Below, piece after piece: positions 24,794-33,643 of a DNA stretch of 64,000 nucleotides. This DNA is from Candidatus Gastranaerophilales bacterium (GTDB lineage Bacteria; Cyanobacteriota; Vampirovibrionia; Gastranaerophilales; Gastranaerophilaceae): positions 1-64,000 of the forward strand of contig CALUQY010000011.1 in NCBI GenBank assembly GCA_944323035.1, written 5' to 3'. Position 1 is the first letter of the stretch, and every line of letters begins with the position of its first letter. A program made the position numbers and the translations under genes. Below the pieces are notes generated by a model. The model was not told the origin of the DNA. It made no database searches and saw only the letters and a list, made by a program, of their open reading frames with translations.

Positions 24794-25030
24794 CTAGTAT
24801 CTTGATGTTTTTGTATATCTTGCCGCTTTTGCATTGATTGCATAGCAGGCAATGTTCAAACGTTGTTTGATAGCAATCATATTACGATACATTTCAGCCT
24901 GATCTTTCATTGCTTCAAGCATTTTTTCAGGTTCGACCAGTGATTCCATATTATCGTGATTGTCTACTTTTTCATCTGCGTATTTTTTTACCAATAACTG
25001 ATCAATGTAGTCTTCTGCGCCTATTGCCAT
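24794..25030 (-). CDS. Small hypothetical protein
   Basis: 78 residues, not recognised. It is helical, with charged residues and several Met (EKMLEAMKDQAEMYRNMIAI), a possible amphipathic or coiled-coil segment, and a basic C-terminus. A GGAGG site lies 10 bases before ATG 25030. There is no membrane segment. The AT-rich upstream region (25031-25241) is shared with the divergent small gene and holds no further ORF. Confidence 0.65.
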   Translation of the reverse strand: MAIGAEDYIDQLLVKKYADEKVDNHDNMESLVEPEKMLEAMKDQAEMYRNMIAIKQRLNIACYAINAKAARYTKTSRY

Positions 25031-25241
25031 ATTAAAAAGCCTCCGAGAGTTTAGTGTGTGATTTCCTTAGTAAAATAAATATCCTATTTTATTCCTATGT
25101 ATATATAAAGCATTTCTCTTTTCAAGAATTGCCTTTTTTAAGCAGGAAGATTTACAAAACTTAATATATATTTTATATTCCGCAATTATATATTGAAAAA
25201 ATACTTTATATTATTAAGGATTTAATTAAGGAGTAACAGCT

Positions 25242-25445
25242 ATGGGGAAAAATTTAATCAAAAAATTAAGGGACAATTGCGCGGTCTTGTACGTAAAGAG
25301 TATTGAAAGTTTAAAAAACGGTTTACTAATCCGTAAATTTATGCGTGACGCGATGGATGACTCAATGTGGATAAGCGGCAGCGGTGTAATTTTTACAAAG
25401 CACCGCGGGAATACCGAGCCGATTGACCTTGGGTTAGGAATTTAA
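25242..25445 (+). CDS. Small hypothetical protein
   Basis: 67 residues with a strong AAGGAG site 9 bases before ATG 25242. The N-terminus is basic (GKNLIKKLRDN), the middle has FMRDAMDDSMWISGS, and the C-terminus is neutral. It is not recognised. It ends 8 bases before a copy of the composite repeat. Confidence 0.6.
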   Translation: MGKNLIKKLRDNCAVLYVKSIESLKNGLLIRKFMRDAMDDSMWISGSGVIFTKHRGNTEPIDLGLGI

Positions 25446-25452
25446 TTAATAA

Positions 25453-25791
25453 GATGTCCGAGAAAGACTCGCGATAAGGAACGTGGCGTGAATGAGTTGC
25501 AGAGCAACTCCCGCTCACGCAAGCGAGCCTTTTGAGTGGCACTCTGCCGAGCGAAACAATCCAGTGAATTGTTTCGCGAGAGGTAGACAGCACTCTGCCG
25601 AGCAAAACAATCCAGTGAATTGTTTTGTGAGAGGAAAGCGGGTTGACCTGCGTTACCCCGCCTGACAAATCAAAGATTTGAAACGGCGGTGATATTATGC
25701 TCGCCTGCTCCCCTCGTTCTCACGAGGTGACACTGCGAGCATCGGCTGACGCTTTGAGCAGGGCAAGCAGGCGACGGAGAACTGCTTTATT
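25453..25791. repeat. Dispersed composite repeat, longest copy
   Basis: Begins GATGTCCGAGAAAGACTCGC like 831 and ends GAACTGCTTTATT like 190 and 1015. Its right part (25675 onward) matches positions 1-190, so the window holds one long copy, one short copy and one copy cut by the edge. There is no transposase. The interior differs between copies and includes a 51-bp tandem duplication. Confidence 0.75.
25540..25634. repeat. 51-bp tandem duplication inside the composite repeat
   Basis: CACTCTGCCGAGCGAAACAA starts at 25540 and a near-identical unit starts at 25591. Each contains the imperfect palindrome AAACAAT CCAGTGA ATTGTTT. Confidence 0.85.
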
Positions 25792-25849
25792 GGGGGGCGC
25801 AAGCCCCCTTGATGTTGAATGGTATCCAGTGTTGGAACTGCGCGTGGTC

Positions 25850-25878
25850 TTGACTAAACGCAAAAAATGTTACATAAT
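25850..25878 (+). promoter_or_regulatory. Conserved promoter of prepilin cassette 2
   Basis: TTGACT (25850-25855) and CATAAT (25873-25878) with a 17-base spacer. Confidence 0.85.
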
Positions 25879-25884
25879 GAAAGA

Positions 25885-25908
25885 GTCAATAAGAGAATAA
25901 GGCAATAA
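25885..25908 (+). repeat. Tandem 8-bp repeats, cassette 2
   Basis: Three units: GTCAATAA, GAGAATAA, GGCAATAA, then GTCG, beginning 7 bases after the -10 box. Confidence 0.85.
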
Positions 25909-25994
25909 GTCGTTATAGCCGAATTGACGAAACTAAACCCGGGTGAAGTCCCGGAGAAAGGATAGAGAAATGAAAAGACGAAGTGTAAGTATTA

Positions 25995-27404
25995 ATGCAG
26001 GGGGGGGGGGGGCCGGCTGAGCCGGTGCTATCTAAGCAATCCGTGCTCGCGGACGACGTGACATTTAACGCGAATGGCGGAGAACCGGCTGAGGCCACTG
26101 AGTGGCATCCATACTTGAACCCGTGCGATTGGACCGCGTTAGACCTGTCTGTTGCAGAGCGGCATCCCCAAAGCGACCCGGGTGGAAATTTAACGAAAGA
26201 GTCTATCGTACTTTGTCATCGCGAGGGCGTAAGCCCGCGGCGATCCAGACAAAAATGCAGCGTTTTTAAGTGGATTGCCACGCGGTCTGCGACCGCTCGC
26301 AATGACGCCGGCGTTCGAGCCGGCTTCCTGTTTGATTGGTTGTTAAAAAGTCATGTTAAACCCATGTGGATGGCACTCAGTGCCTTCACCATGGCCGCCC
26401 GGCTGAGCCGGTTCCATAATAGGCTGGTCGGCTTACGGTCAGCGTTCACAATGGCAGAAATCCTGTTATCCCTGACGATAATCGGCGTCGTTGCAGCGAT
26501 AACGCTTCCGTCACTCACCGGCAATATTAACGAGCGCACGTGGAACACGCAAAGAAAAGCGCTTTATGCCCGACTTTCACAGGCAATATCTCTAATGCCT
26601 GCTCTGAACGGTTACGGAACATTAAAAGAGGAAAGTTCTTCCGGCGCGGGTGACGCTGTGGATACTGTTGCTGAAACTTTTTTAACGGCAGGACTTTCAA
26701 AAGTTCTTAAAATAAATAACATTTGCGATAATGAGCATCTACCCGATTGCGGTCTGTCGTCGCGAATTACAAATCTTGCAGCAAGTCAGATTGATTTACC
26801 GTTGAAGTTGTCTGATTTGAATCCGCTTAATATATATGTATCTCAATCGTGGAGCGCAACAACATCACATGGTGCAGGTTCAAGATATTATTCTATGATG
26901 GATGCAAAAGCCGCTGCATTTGAAACCGCCAATGGTGAAAGTGTTGTCGCTTATTACAATCCGTCTTGCGCGCCTTCAATGTCCGAGAGTAAAGGTATTT
27001 ATGCCGCAGCTAAGATTTGTGTAAGTTTTCTTTATGACCTGAACGGGAACAAAGGCCCGAATACTGTTGGTAAAGATCTCGGTTTAATCACAGTATATTA
27101 TCCTTCCGATAGTCTGGTTGTTGCTCCGGTGCCTTATTCACGCGATGCAGGAGTGTTGGTTTCAGATTCCGGTGTTAATAGCATTTGTAAATCTCTGGAT
27201 GAAGATTACCGGCTGCCTACTATCGAAGAATTGGGGGCGCTTTCCTTTAACTCTGAACTTATAGGAAATTTAGATGCTGAGCGTTATGCCTCATCCACTT
27301 TCCTGTCTTCTTCAGAAAAATGGTATTTACATGCCGACTCAGGAATATTGAATGTAGATGACAGATTTTCTACGACTTCGGACATCAGGTGTGTCAAGCG
27401 ATAA
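25995..27404 (+). CDS. Prepilin cassette 2: pilin-like protein with poly-G leader (OFF from leader ATG)
   Basis: The conserved leader ATG at 25970 (AAAGGATAGAGAA upstream) reads through 13 G into a stop seven codons after the start of the tract, so it is out of frame; 12 G would join it to the pilin. The frame open to the pilin is entered from an internal ATG at 25995 (ATGCAGGGG) overlapping the tract, giving 469 codons. Codons up to about 150 translate repeat DNA with a decoy SAFTMAARLSR. The prepilin signal SA|FTMAEILLSL has Phe at 26445. An in-frame ATG before MALSAFTMAARLSR would leave a 25-residue leader. The body matches cassette 1 in the N-terminal 45 residues and the DLNGNKGPNT block. 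It differs in the middle and in the C-terminal region (RLPTIEEL...RCVKR). Confidence 0.75.
   Translation: MQGGGGPAEPVLSKQSVLADDVTFNANGGEPAEATEWHPYLNPCDWTALDLSVAERHPQSDPGGNLTKESIVLCHREGVSPRRSRQKCSVFKWIATRSATARNDAGVRAGFLFDWLLKSHVKPMWMALSAFTMAARLSRFHNRLVGLRSAFTMAEILLSLTIIGVVAAITLPSLTGNINERTWNTQRKALYARLSQAISLMPALNGYGTLKEESSSGAGDAVDTVAETFLTAGLSKVLKINNICDNEHLPDCGLSSRITNLAASQIDLPLKLSDLNPLNIYVSQSWSATTSHGAGSRYYSMMDAKAAAFETANGESVVAYYNPSCAPSMSESKGIYAAAKICVSFLYDLNGNKGPNTVGKDLGLITVYYPSDSLVVAPVPYSRDAGVLVSDSGVNSICKSLDEDYRLPTIEELGALSFNSELIGNLDAERYASSTFLSSSEKWYLHADSGILNVDDRFSTTSDIRCVKR
26000..26012 (+). repeat. Poly-G tract, 13 G (out of frame by +1)
   Basis: Thirteen consecutive G after codons for MKRRSVSINA. 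One base fewer would put the leader ATG at 25970 in frame with the pilin. Confidence 0.9.
26271..26306. repeat. Dispersed TGGATTGCCA...GCAATGAC repeat
   Basis: TGGATTGCCACG followed by CGCTCGCAATGAC. The same unit occurs in cassette 4 in both orientations (55409-55444 and 55523-55556). Here it lies within the translated spacer of cassette 2. Confidence 0.75.
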
Positions 27405-27431
27405 AAAACAGCCGAAAGGCTGTTTTTTTAT
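27404..27431 (+). terminator. Terminator of prepilin cassette 2
   Basis: Stem AAAAACAGCC / GGCTGTTTTT with a GAAA tetraloop and a run of seven T. Confidence 0.92.
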
Positions 27432-27462
27432 TAAGTAATATTAAATTCGTATATAATAAAGC

Positions 27463-27491
27463 TTGCACAAGAGTGAAAAAAGTTTTATACT
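27463..27491 (+). promoter_or_regulatory. Promoter of the GGDEF/HD-GYP gene
   Basis: TTGCAC (27463-27468) and TATACT (27486-27491) with a 17-base spacer. The predicted 5' leader is about 170 bases; no ORF or clear structure was seen in it. Confidence 0.55.
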
Positions 27492-27665
27492 ACAATTGTA
27501 ATATGTGTAAAAGGGTTTATTGAATTGTGCTAAGTGCCATTCAAATAGAGTATTGTTTTGTAATGCTGATTTTTATAAAATAGTTTTAAGTAATGTTAAA
27601 TTACCGGAGAAATTAAGCAATAAATTTGCTTGAGTGTTTTTAGTGAAAAGTGTGGTAGGTGAATC

Positions 27666-29636
27666 TTGACAAAAGAAGCAGTTGAAACGCAAAAACTGAA
27701 TAAGGCGAAGAAGCGTGTTGAGAAACAGGCTACCAACCCCATTTCCGGCTTATCTAAAGCCCCGGAATTGAAGGTTAGAAAGAGTGCTTCAAACGTATTA
27801 TCAATAGAGCAGCAGGCGCCGAAAATTCAGGAGCCGGAAAATAAACAGCAGCGCAACGAGGAGATGGCACCCGGCTTAATTGCTACTATAAACACTTTTA
27901 ACGCTAATAAATCACACAACCGTCTTTACAGCGGCTATGCAAGCAATCCTATTGCAGGAAAGACTGTCGTAAACGGAAACGAACTGGCTAATGCGGTTTG
28001 TTCGGCACTGAAAAACCGAACGGATATTTCTGAACTTTTTGTCGCTATTCATAACACCTGCTGCGAAAAACTTAACAGTATTTATACAGGTTTCGGGCTT
28101 TATCATGAAACCTCCAGATGCATAGATTTTAAACTTTTTTCTAAAATCGGCGGAACATATTCCTCAAAAATCTTCCAGTCTGACAGCGAAAACCCTATTA
28201 TGGAATGTTTTACCACACAACAACCTGTCATTTTGAAAGATAATAAGTTCTTAAATATCCCATATTTGAAAAACTCGGAAACCATAATTCTGCCGCTGAT
28301 GTCAATTGACAAATGCCTTGGCATAATGCTTTTAGGCAGAAATGAGCTGGTGAATAATCTGGAACTTCTTGGCTTTATCGCCAACTATTGCGGTCTGTTT
28401 ATTCATAATTTTGAACTTATTGAACGAACCGCAAAATACGCAAATACAGACACTTTGACCGGTATGTACACCCACCGCGGATTTCAGGAAGTGCTTTCTG
28501 CAGAACTTGAAAAGGCTAAAACAAATAAAACACCGCTTTCAATTATTATGTTTGACGTTAATAATATCTCAAAAATTAACAGGGAACTCGGGCATGCCAA
28601 AGGTGATGAAGTTATTAAAGTTCTGGCGGAAAAGATTAAACAGAGTGCAAGAAATTCCGATATTGCAGGACGCTACGGCGGCGATGAGATTGCTTTGATT
28701 TTACCTAACACAAACACCGCTGATGCAAAATATCTTGCAGAATACATAACTTACTGCCTGTCTTGCTGCTTTATTGATGATGTAGGGCCGGTTAAGGTTG
28801 CGGTTGGTATTTCTACATATCCTGATTGTTCGGAAAATCAGGAAAAATTGCTGATACTTGCAGAACAGGCAATGATTATTTCGCAGGCAAAGGGCTACAA
28901 AGAGGGTATGTCTGCGATTATAAGCTCTTCTGACTTCAATTTCTGGGATGATGAGGCGCTTAGTTCATTCGCGCAGGTTATTTCCAAGCGCCATTCGCAA
29001 TTGGGTATTAATTACGAAGAAGAACTTGTTCAGAAATTCAACACATCTGAAGTCAAATCGCATAACCATCTTAAAGAAATGGTTACATCGCTGACCGCTG
29101 CAATTGATGCGAAAGACCCTTATACAAAAGGTCATTCGACTTCTGTTTCACGATATTCAGAGGCGCTTGCACGTGCTATAAACCTGCCGGAAGAAGAAGT
29201 TCAGCGAATTGCACTTGGTGCACAGCTTCACGACGTTGGTAAAATCGGCATCCCTGAAAATGTCTTGAGAAAAACTGATAAACTTTCGGATGAGGAATGG
29301 GAAATTATGAAACAGCACCCGACGATTGGCGCTGAAAAGGTTCTTGAACCAAATCCTGGTTTAAGAGATTTGATACCAATGGTAAAATATCACCACGAAA
29401 AAATTGACGGAACGGGCTATCCTATGGGTCTTAAAGGTGATGAAATCCCGTTGGAGGCAAGAATAATTTCGGTTGCGGACGCTTATCATGCGCTTGTAAG
29501 TGACAGACCATACCGTAAAGGAATGCCGGTTGAAAAGGCGTGTGCGATTTTGAAAGATGGTGCAGGCAAACACTGGGATGCGGATTTGGTAAGACACTTT
29601 ATCGCAATCGCTCCGTCACTTTCTACCAGCGTGTAG
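27666..29636 (+). CDS. GAF-like + GGDEF + HD-GYP cyclic-di-GMP protein
   Basis: 656 residues from a TTG start with an AGGTGA site. The N-terminal about 100 residues are disordered and rich in Lys and Gln. About 110-255 is a GAF-like sensory domain. About 260-420 is a GGDEF domain with site RYGGDEIAL (GGDEI in place of GGDEF) near residue 337. About 470-640 is an HD-GYP domain with an intact set of motifs: KGHSTSVSRYS, HDVGKIGIP near 521, KYHHE and DGTGYP near 585, and VADAYHAL. It probably degrades c-di-GMP and might also make or sense it. No membrane segment is visible, so it is cytoplasmic. It lies downstream of prepilin cassette 2 but has its own promoter. Confidence 0.92.
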   Translation: MTKEAVETQKLNKAKKRVEKQATNPISGLSKAPELKVRKSASNVLSIEQQAPKIQEPENKQQRNEEMAPGLIATINTFNANKSHNRLYSGYASNPIAGKTVVNGNELANAVCSALKNRTDISELFVAIHNTCCEKLNSIYTGFGLYHETSRCIDFKLFSKIGGTYSSKIFQSDSENPIMECFTTQQPVILKDNKFLNIPYLKNSETIILPLMSIDKCLGIMLLGRNELVNNLELLGFIANYCGLFIHNFELIERTAKYANTDTLTGMYTHRGFQEVLSAELEKAKTNKTPLSIIMFDVNNISKINRELGHAKGDEVIKVLAEKIKQSARNSDIAGRYGGDEIALILPNTNTADAKYLAEYITYCLSCCFIDDVGPVKVAVGISTYPDCSENQEKLLILAEQAMIISQAKGYKEGMSAIISSSDFNFWDDEALSSFAQVISKRHSQLGINYEEELVQKFNTSEVKSHNHLKEMVTSLTAAIDAKDPYTKGHSTSVSRYSEALARAINLPEEEVQRIALGAQLHDVGKIGIPENVLRKTDKLSDEEWEIMKQHPTIGAEKVLEPNPGLRDLIPMVKYHHEKIDGTGYPMGLKGDEIPLEARIISVADAYHALVSDRPYRKGMPVEKACAILKDGAGKHWDADLVRHFIAIAPSLSTSV

Positions 29637-29951
29637 TTATTTGTTGAAAGTTTTGATAATTTCAATCAATTGTTTTTGTTGCGTGGGCGTCAGAGTCTTG
29701 GCTATTAGCATAATATTTGTTAAATTTTCATTTTCAGTTTCGTCACCCCGAAATAATTCTTCCGGTTCAATATTTAGAGCTTTGCATATATTTTTCAATG
29801 TTGGATATTTAATAAAGGTTTTGCCTGTTTCTAATGTAGAAATAGTGTTTGTAGATACATTTAACTTCTCAGCGAATTTTTCTTGGCTTAATCCGTAAGC
29901 CTTTCTTAATGTTTTTATCCTAGAACCAAATCTTTTTAAAAATTTATCCAT
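29637..29951 (-). CDS. XRE-family helix-turn-helix regulator
   Basis: 104 residues from ATG 29951; a TTG two codons upstream is an alternative. Residues 6-62 form a Cro/C1-type HTH (GLSQEKFAEKLNVSTNTIST...PTLKNICKAL), then EPEELF. The C-terminal tail is helical (LTPTQQKQLIEIIKTF). A palindrome at 30009-30023 between it and the divergent HAD gene is a plausible operator for autoregulation. Its stop codon directly abuts the end of the GGDEF/HD-GYP gene (convergent). No toxin partner is obvious. Confidence 0.88.
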   Translation of the reverse strand: MDKFLKRFGSRIKTLRKAYGLSQEKFAEKLNVSTNTISTLETGKTFIKYPTLKNICKALNIEPEELFRGDETENENLTNIMLIAKTLTPTQQKQLIEIIKTFNK

Positions 29952-30008
29952 AATCAAAGAATATACGATTTTTCATTTACCTTCTATAGGAAAATCTGGT
30001 AGATAACA

Positions 30009-30023
30009 ACAAGTTGTACTTGT
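30009..30023. promoter_or_regulatory. Candidate operator palindrome
   Basis: ACAAGT TGT ACTTGT, a perfect 6-bp dyad with 3-base spacing, in the region between the divergent XRE and HAD genes. A shorter dyad, ACTTGAAGT, lies at 30052-30060. Confidence 0.45.
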
Positions 30024-30079
30024 AAAAATAAAGACTTTATGTTAAACTACAACTTGAAGTCATGGAGGGGTTAAAAGTT

Positions 30080-30424
30080 ATGGCAGGAAAAGCAAATATT
30101 CTGGTTGATCTTGACGGTGTTTTGAATACTTATACCGGCGGGTTTGACGAAAATTATATCCCGCCGGTGAAAAGCGGTGCCGTGGAATTTTTGACGGCTT
30201 TGTCAGAAAAGTATATTGTAAAAATTTTTACGACACGCAATAGACTTTTAGCTTCTAAATGGCTTATTGAAAACGGATTAGATAAGTATGTGGCAGATGT
30301 GACGAATATTAAGGAACCGGCAATATTACATATTGATGACAGGGCTTTGACTTTTCAAGGTGACTTTGACGAAACCCTCAGGAAAATTAAGAATTTTAAG
30401 GTCTGGTATTCAACCCTCCCATAG
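30080..30424 (+). CDS. HAD-like hydrolase domain protein
   Basis: 114 residues from ATG 30080, which follows GGAGGGG; an upstream ATG at 30062 overlaps that site. The N-terminal ILVDLDGVLNT is HAD motif I with both Asp. FTTRNRLLASKW matches motif II (Thr), and LHIDDRALTF matches the acidic motif IV. The protein is short, so it has at most a minimal cap. Similar small HAD proteins act on phosphorylated small molecules; substrate unknown. Its promoter region is shared with the XRE regulator, which may control it. Confidence 0.75.
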   Translation: MAGKANILVDLDGVLNTYTGGFDENYIPPVKSGAVEFLTALSEKYIVKIFTTRNRLLASKWLIENGLDKYVADVTNIKEPAILHIDDRALTFQGDFDETLRKIKNFKVWYSTLP

Positions 30425-30441
30425 TCCCAAACGCCCCCCAT

Positions 30442-33400
30442 TTACCCCTCTTTTAACACTCTGTCGAGGCAGGCGTCTTTTGAATAGTGCCATTCGCGGT
30501 AGGTTATTCGGCGCACTGTGAACCCGCAGCGTTCCAGTATTGCCTGTTTTTTCATGTTGCTGATACGGGATTTCCGGTTGTCCTCTACCCCGTCAACCTC
30601 GATAATCAATTTGTTATCCACAACCAGATCTGCACTAAGACTTGCAATTTCAACGCCGGCCTGAACATTATGTCCGAGTGCGCGGATTTCGTTGGCAATT
30701 TCTTTTTCAAGCGGATTTTTGTAGATGTTTTCGTCAAAGTCATCGGAGTTCGCAAGTTTCAGTCTGTCGCGGTACTGCTGCATAAAGGAAATATAATTCC
30801 TGAAATGTCCTTCCGGCAGGCCGGATGGGTCGCGTGAAACAAAGTTGATAACTTTATTTCTTCCGCGCGTAATTGCAACGTTAAAGAGGTTTGCTTTTTG
30901 CAGGAAGGTTATGCTTTGTGTGAAACTGTTATCCGCAAACGCCCATGAAATCAGCATTATATCGCGTTCATCTCCCTGAAAGGTGTGGGCGGTACCGATT
31001 TCAATTTCGTGCTTTTTAATCATGTGATCGGAAAGAACTTTTGAAACGGCAGCCTTTAGAGCCTCTACCTGTGCGCGGAAAGGCGAAATAAGCCCGATGG
31101 TAACGGGTTTGTCCGGATTGTTTCGTTCATCCTCGACGACTATGTCGTAAAGGCGTTTTACGACCGCTTCGACCTCCGGGAGGTTTCGGGTTGCGTCAAA
31201 ATCCACTTTCCCGTCCGGCACCTGAACGAGTTCCAAAACGGGTGTTTTTTCAAAATCTTTTCTCATAATACGGATTTTGCCGTTATAAAATTCGCGGTTT
31301 GAAAACTCAATAATCGGCGGAAGCGAGCGGAAATGCTCGTCAAGCATAACGGAATTCATAGAGTAGTAATCTGCAAGATCGAACATGGAATTTGTTCTGA
31401 AACGCCAGATGAGCTGGTATTTTTCAGGGATTCCGTACTGGCTCAAAAACGATTGTTCTTTGGCTTTTTCAAGAAATGAAAGGTGCGGAAGCTGTTTATC
31501 ATCACCCACGATTACCGCACGTTTTGCGCGGAAAAGTATCGGGAAGCAGCTTGCTATATCGCATTGCGATGCTTCATCAATGATTGCAACGTCAAACATT
31601 CCCGGTTTCAGCGGGAGTGAATCCGAAACCGCATAAGTTGTTACACACCAGCACGGGAAAGCGTCAAGCAGCGGACGGAAATCTTCTTCTTCCAGAATTG
31701 TATCCTGAAGACGTTTTCTGTTTGCGGTGAGCGCTTTTGCGTGAATTTTCAGCCGGCGTTTTTTGTTTTCGTCGAATAAAAGTGATTTTAACGACTCGCG
31801 GCGTGTGTTTTTCAAGATGTTTACAGCAAGCGTTTTCTGCTCTGCTTTTTTCTTTTTGATGTGTGCTGTTAACTGGTGAAGGTTTCCTGTTTTTTGAATT
31901 TCGTTTTCGATTTTTCGCAGGTCATAAAGCAAAGATTCTAAATCCAGTTCTTCATTCAGTCGCGATAAGTTTTCAAGAGTTACGTCAAAATTTTTTAGTT
32001 TAAGAGTTTTTTTAAGCTTCAATTCGCTGAAAAAGTTAAGGATTTTGGCGATAATGCCCATTTTTTCAAGATTTTTTTCTAAAGTTTTGGAGATGAGTTT
32101 GAGGGTTTCAATGTCGAGTTTTTTGAGTGAGTTTTTCACGTATTGCATTTGCCCGACAACGCTTTCTTCCTCTTCCACGATAAGATTTTGATCGTGCCAT
32201 TCGCGCTCAAGTTTGATAATTTTTTCACACTTGCCCTCAATTTCTTTGATGTAATCGAGGTGGTCTTTCATATCCTCAACGGTTGCGAAAATGCTGTCCT
32301 CTAAGTCCTCATCAAGAATTGAATCGTCTGCAAGAAGGTTATTTAACTCTTCGCTGAGCATTCTCTGATAATTGAGGCGTCCGGCGCGGAGTGCCATATA
32401 TTTTGCCCCGAGTGCGTTAAGCCGGTCTGCAACGACATCAACGGCTTTATCCATACGGGAAGCCACAAGGACAGTTTTGCCGTTTGCGACAAGGTGTGAA
32501 ACAAGATTGACTATAGTCTGGGATTTACCTGTTCCCGGAGGCCCCTGAACCGCAACAAACTTGCTGTTGTCGATATTTTTTATAACCATTTCCTGAGAAT
32601 CGCTTAACGATAAAGGCGTTACAGGGTAGAAGTCTGTAATATTCCTGATATCCTGAAGCGGAACGGATTTTTCTTTTGACTGAGCATATTCTTCATTAAT
32701 AATACTCAAAGCTGTTTCGCGGTAGATGCCGCTCGGCTTTTCCGCAATCTGGGTTAATTCGTGCAGAACCCCCGCCGTGACAGACGGACGTTTGGTTAAA
32801 ATTATCGCACTTTGATAGGTTACACAGACTTTTTCAAGTTTTACCGCGGCTTTTTGGGTGTTTTCCTCTTCTTCGATTACCTCTTCAACATTTTCGGCTG
32901 TAATCTTTTCTTCTGTATAAAACTCTTTTGCAGCTTTGGTAATATTGTCTTCTTCCTCGTAGTCCGCGCTGTTTGAAGTAATTTCAATGTCAGGAATAAG
33001 TGATTTCAGGGTTGTGAGGAATATGTCGAGTTTTTCCTGTGTAATCGGAAGATCAGGTACAACGTTTAAAATACCTTCTAAAAGGATATCAACTTCATCC
33101 TCATCGTCATTTTTGCGCATTAAAGCGGCAAGCGCGCCTGTGTTGAGTGAAAGAACTTCGTCGAGCGGGAAACAGTTGATGTTAACGCCGTTTCGCTCCA
33201 GCCGGCACGGCATATACAAAAGAGGAGTAAGAAATTCGTTTGCCTTTTTTGATTTAGAACTTTTCCCTACTAAAAAGAGATAACCGTAGATAAGGTATTT
33301 GTCGCGTGCACCGTGTTCTGATTGAAGCATAAGTTCGGTAAGCTTCGGGTCCGCACCGTCAAGAGGAATATATTCCTGAAAATTTGAGAAAAGTTGTTCT

Positions 33401-33564
33401 TCACCTTTAAGGAAAATCCATTTGTTATCCTTATCGCCCTTAAGGTTGCGGAAGGTTGAACTTTTAACTTCTTCCCGTACGCAGTCGTGAAGGTACTGGC
33501 TTAACTTTTTTATAAAACTGTTGTTGAACGCGGAATTTATTGCTCTGGTAGCTTCTTGTAACAT
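30442..33564 (-). CDS. Superfamily 1 (Upf1-like) helicase with C-terminal nuclease-like domain
   Basis: 1,040 residues from ATG 33564, which has a GGGAGAG site. The N-terminal about 330 residues are a non-catalytic region with an acidic stretch. Walker A VQGPPGTGKS is near residue 340. A long helical insertion follows, at about 420-610. Walker B is DEASQ near 660, with GDDKQLPHLSF, an HFRSLP segment, ISPFRAQ, TAHTFQGDE and NVAITRGR (motif VI). The last about 90 residues (EKEIANEIRALGH...LIIEVDG...RRITYREWHYS) resemble the DUF559/Vsr-like PD-(D/E)xK endonuclease fold. Such fusions are known in defence and DNA-processing contexts, but no defence partner is present here, so a function in phage defence is only a possibility. 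Confidence 0.85.
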   Translation of the reverse strand: MLQEATRAINSAFNNSFIKKLSQYLHDCVREEVKSSTFRNLKGDKDNKWIFLKGEEQLFSNFQEYIPLDGADPKLTELMLQSEHGARDKYLIYGYLFLVGKSSKSKKANEFLTPLLYMPCRLERNGVNINCFPLDEVLSLNTGALAALMRKNDDEDEVDILLEGILNVVPDLPITQEKLDIFLTTLKSLIPDIEITSNSADYEEEDNITKAAKEFYTEEKITAENVEEVIEEEENTQKAAVKLEKVCVTYQSAIILTKRPSVTAGVLHELTQIAEKPSGIYRETALSIINEEYAQSKEKSVPLQDIRNITDFYPVTPLSLSDSQEMVIKNIDNSKFVAVQGPPGTGKSQTIVNLVSHLVANGKTVLVASRMDKAVDVVADRLNALGAKYMALRAGRLNYQRMLSEELNNLLADDSILDEDLEDSIFATVEDMKDHLDYIKEIEGKCEKIIKLEREWHDQNLIVEEEESVVGQMQYVKNSLKKLDIETLKLISKTLEKNLEKMGIIAKILNFFSELKLKKTLKLKNFDVTLENLSRLNEELDLESLLYDLRKIENEIQKTGNLHQLTAHIKKKKAEQKTLAVNILKNTRRESLKSLLFDENKKRRLKIHAKALTANRKRLQDTILEEEDFRPLLDAFPCWCVTTYAVSDSLPLKPGMFDVAIIDEASQCDIASCFPILFRAKRAVIVGDDKQLPHLSFLEKAKEQSFLSQYGIPEKYQLIWRFRTNSMFDLADYYSMNSVMLDEHFRSLPPIIEFSNREFYNGKIRIMRKDFEKTPVLELVQVPDGKVDFDATRNLPEVEAVVKRLYDIVVEDERNNPDKPVTIGLISPFRAQVEALKAAVSKVLSDHMIKKHEIEIGTAHTFQGDERDIMLISWAFADNSFTQSITFLQKANLFNVAITRGRNKVINFVSRDPSGLPEGHFRNYISFMQQYRDRLKLANSDDFDENIYKNPLEKEIANEIRALGHNVQAGVEIASLSADLVVDNKLIIEVDGVEDNRKSRISNMKKQAILERCGFTVRRITYREWHYSKDACLDRVLKEG

Positions 33565-33643
33565 TATCTTTTTCTCTCCCCTTGTGGTTTTAAGTATAGC
33601 AAAAATAGGGCACTGTTGCAATAATTTGTGTTATAATTTCAAT

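Noticed and set aside
25453-25791. Composite repeat as an insertion sequence
   Set aside because: No transposase ORF, no terminal inverted repeats and no target duplication were seen.
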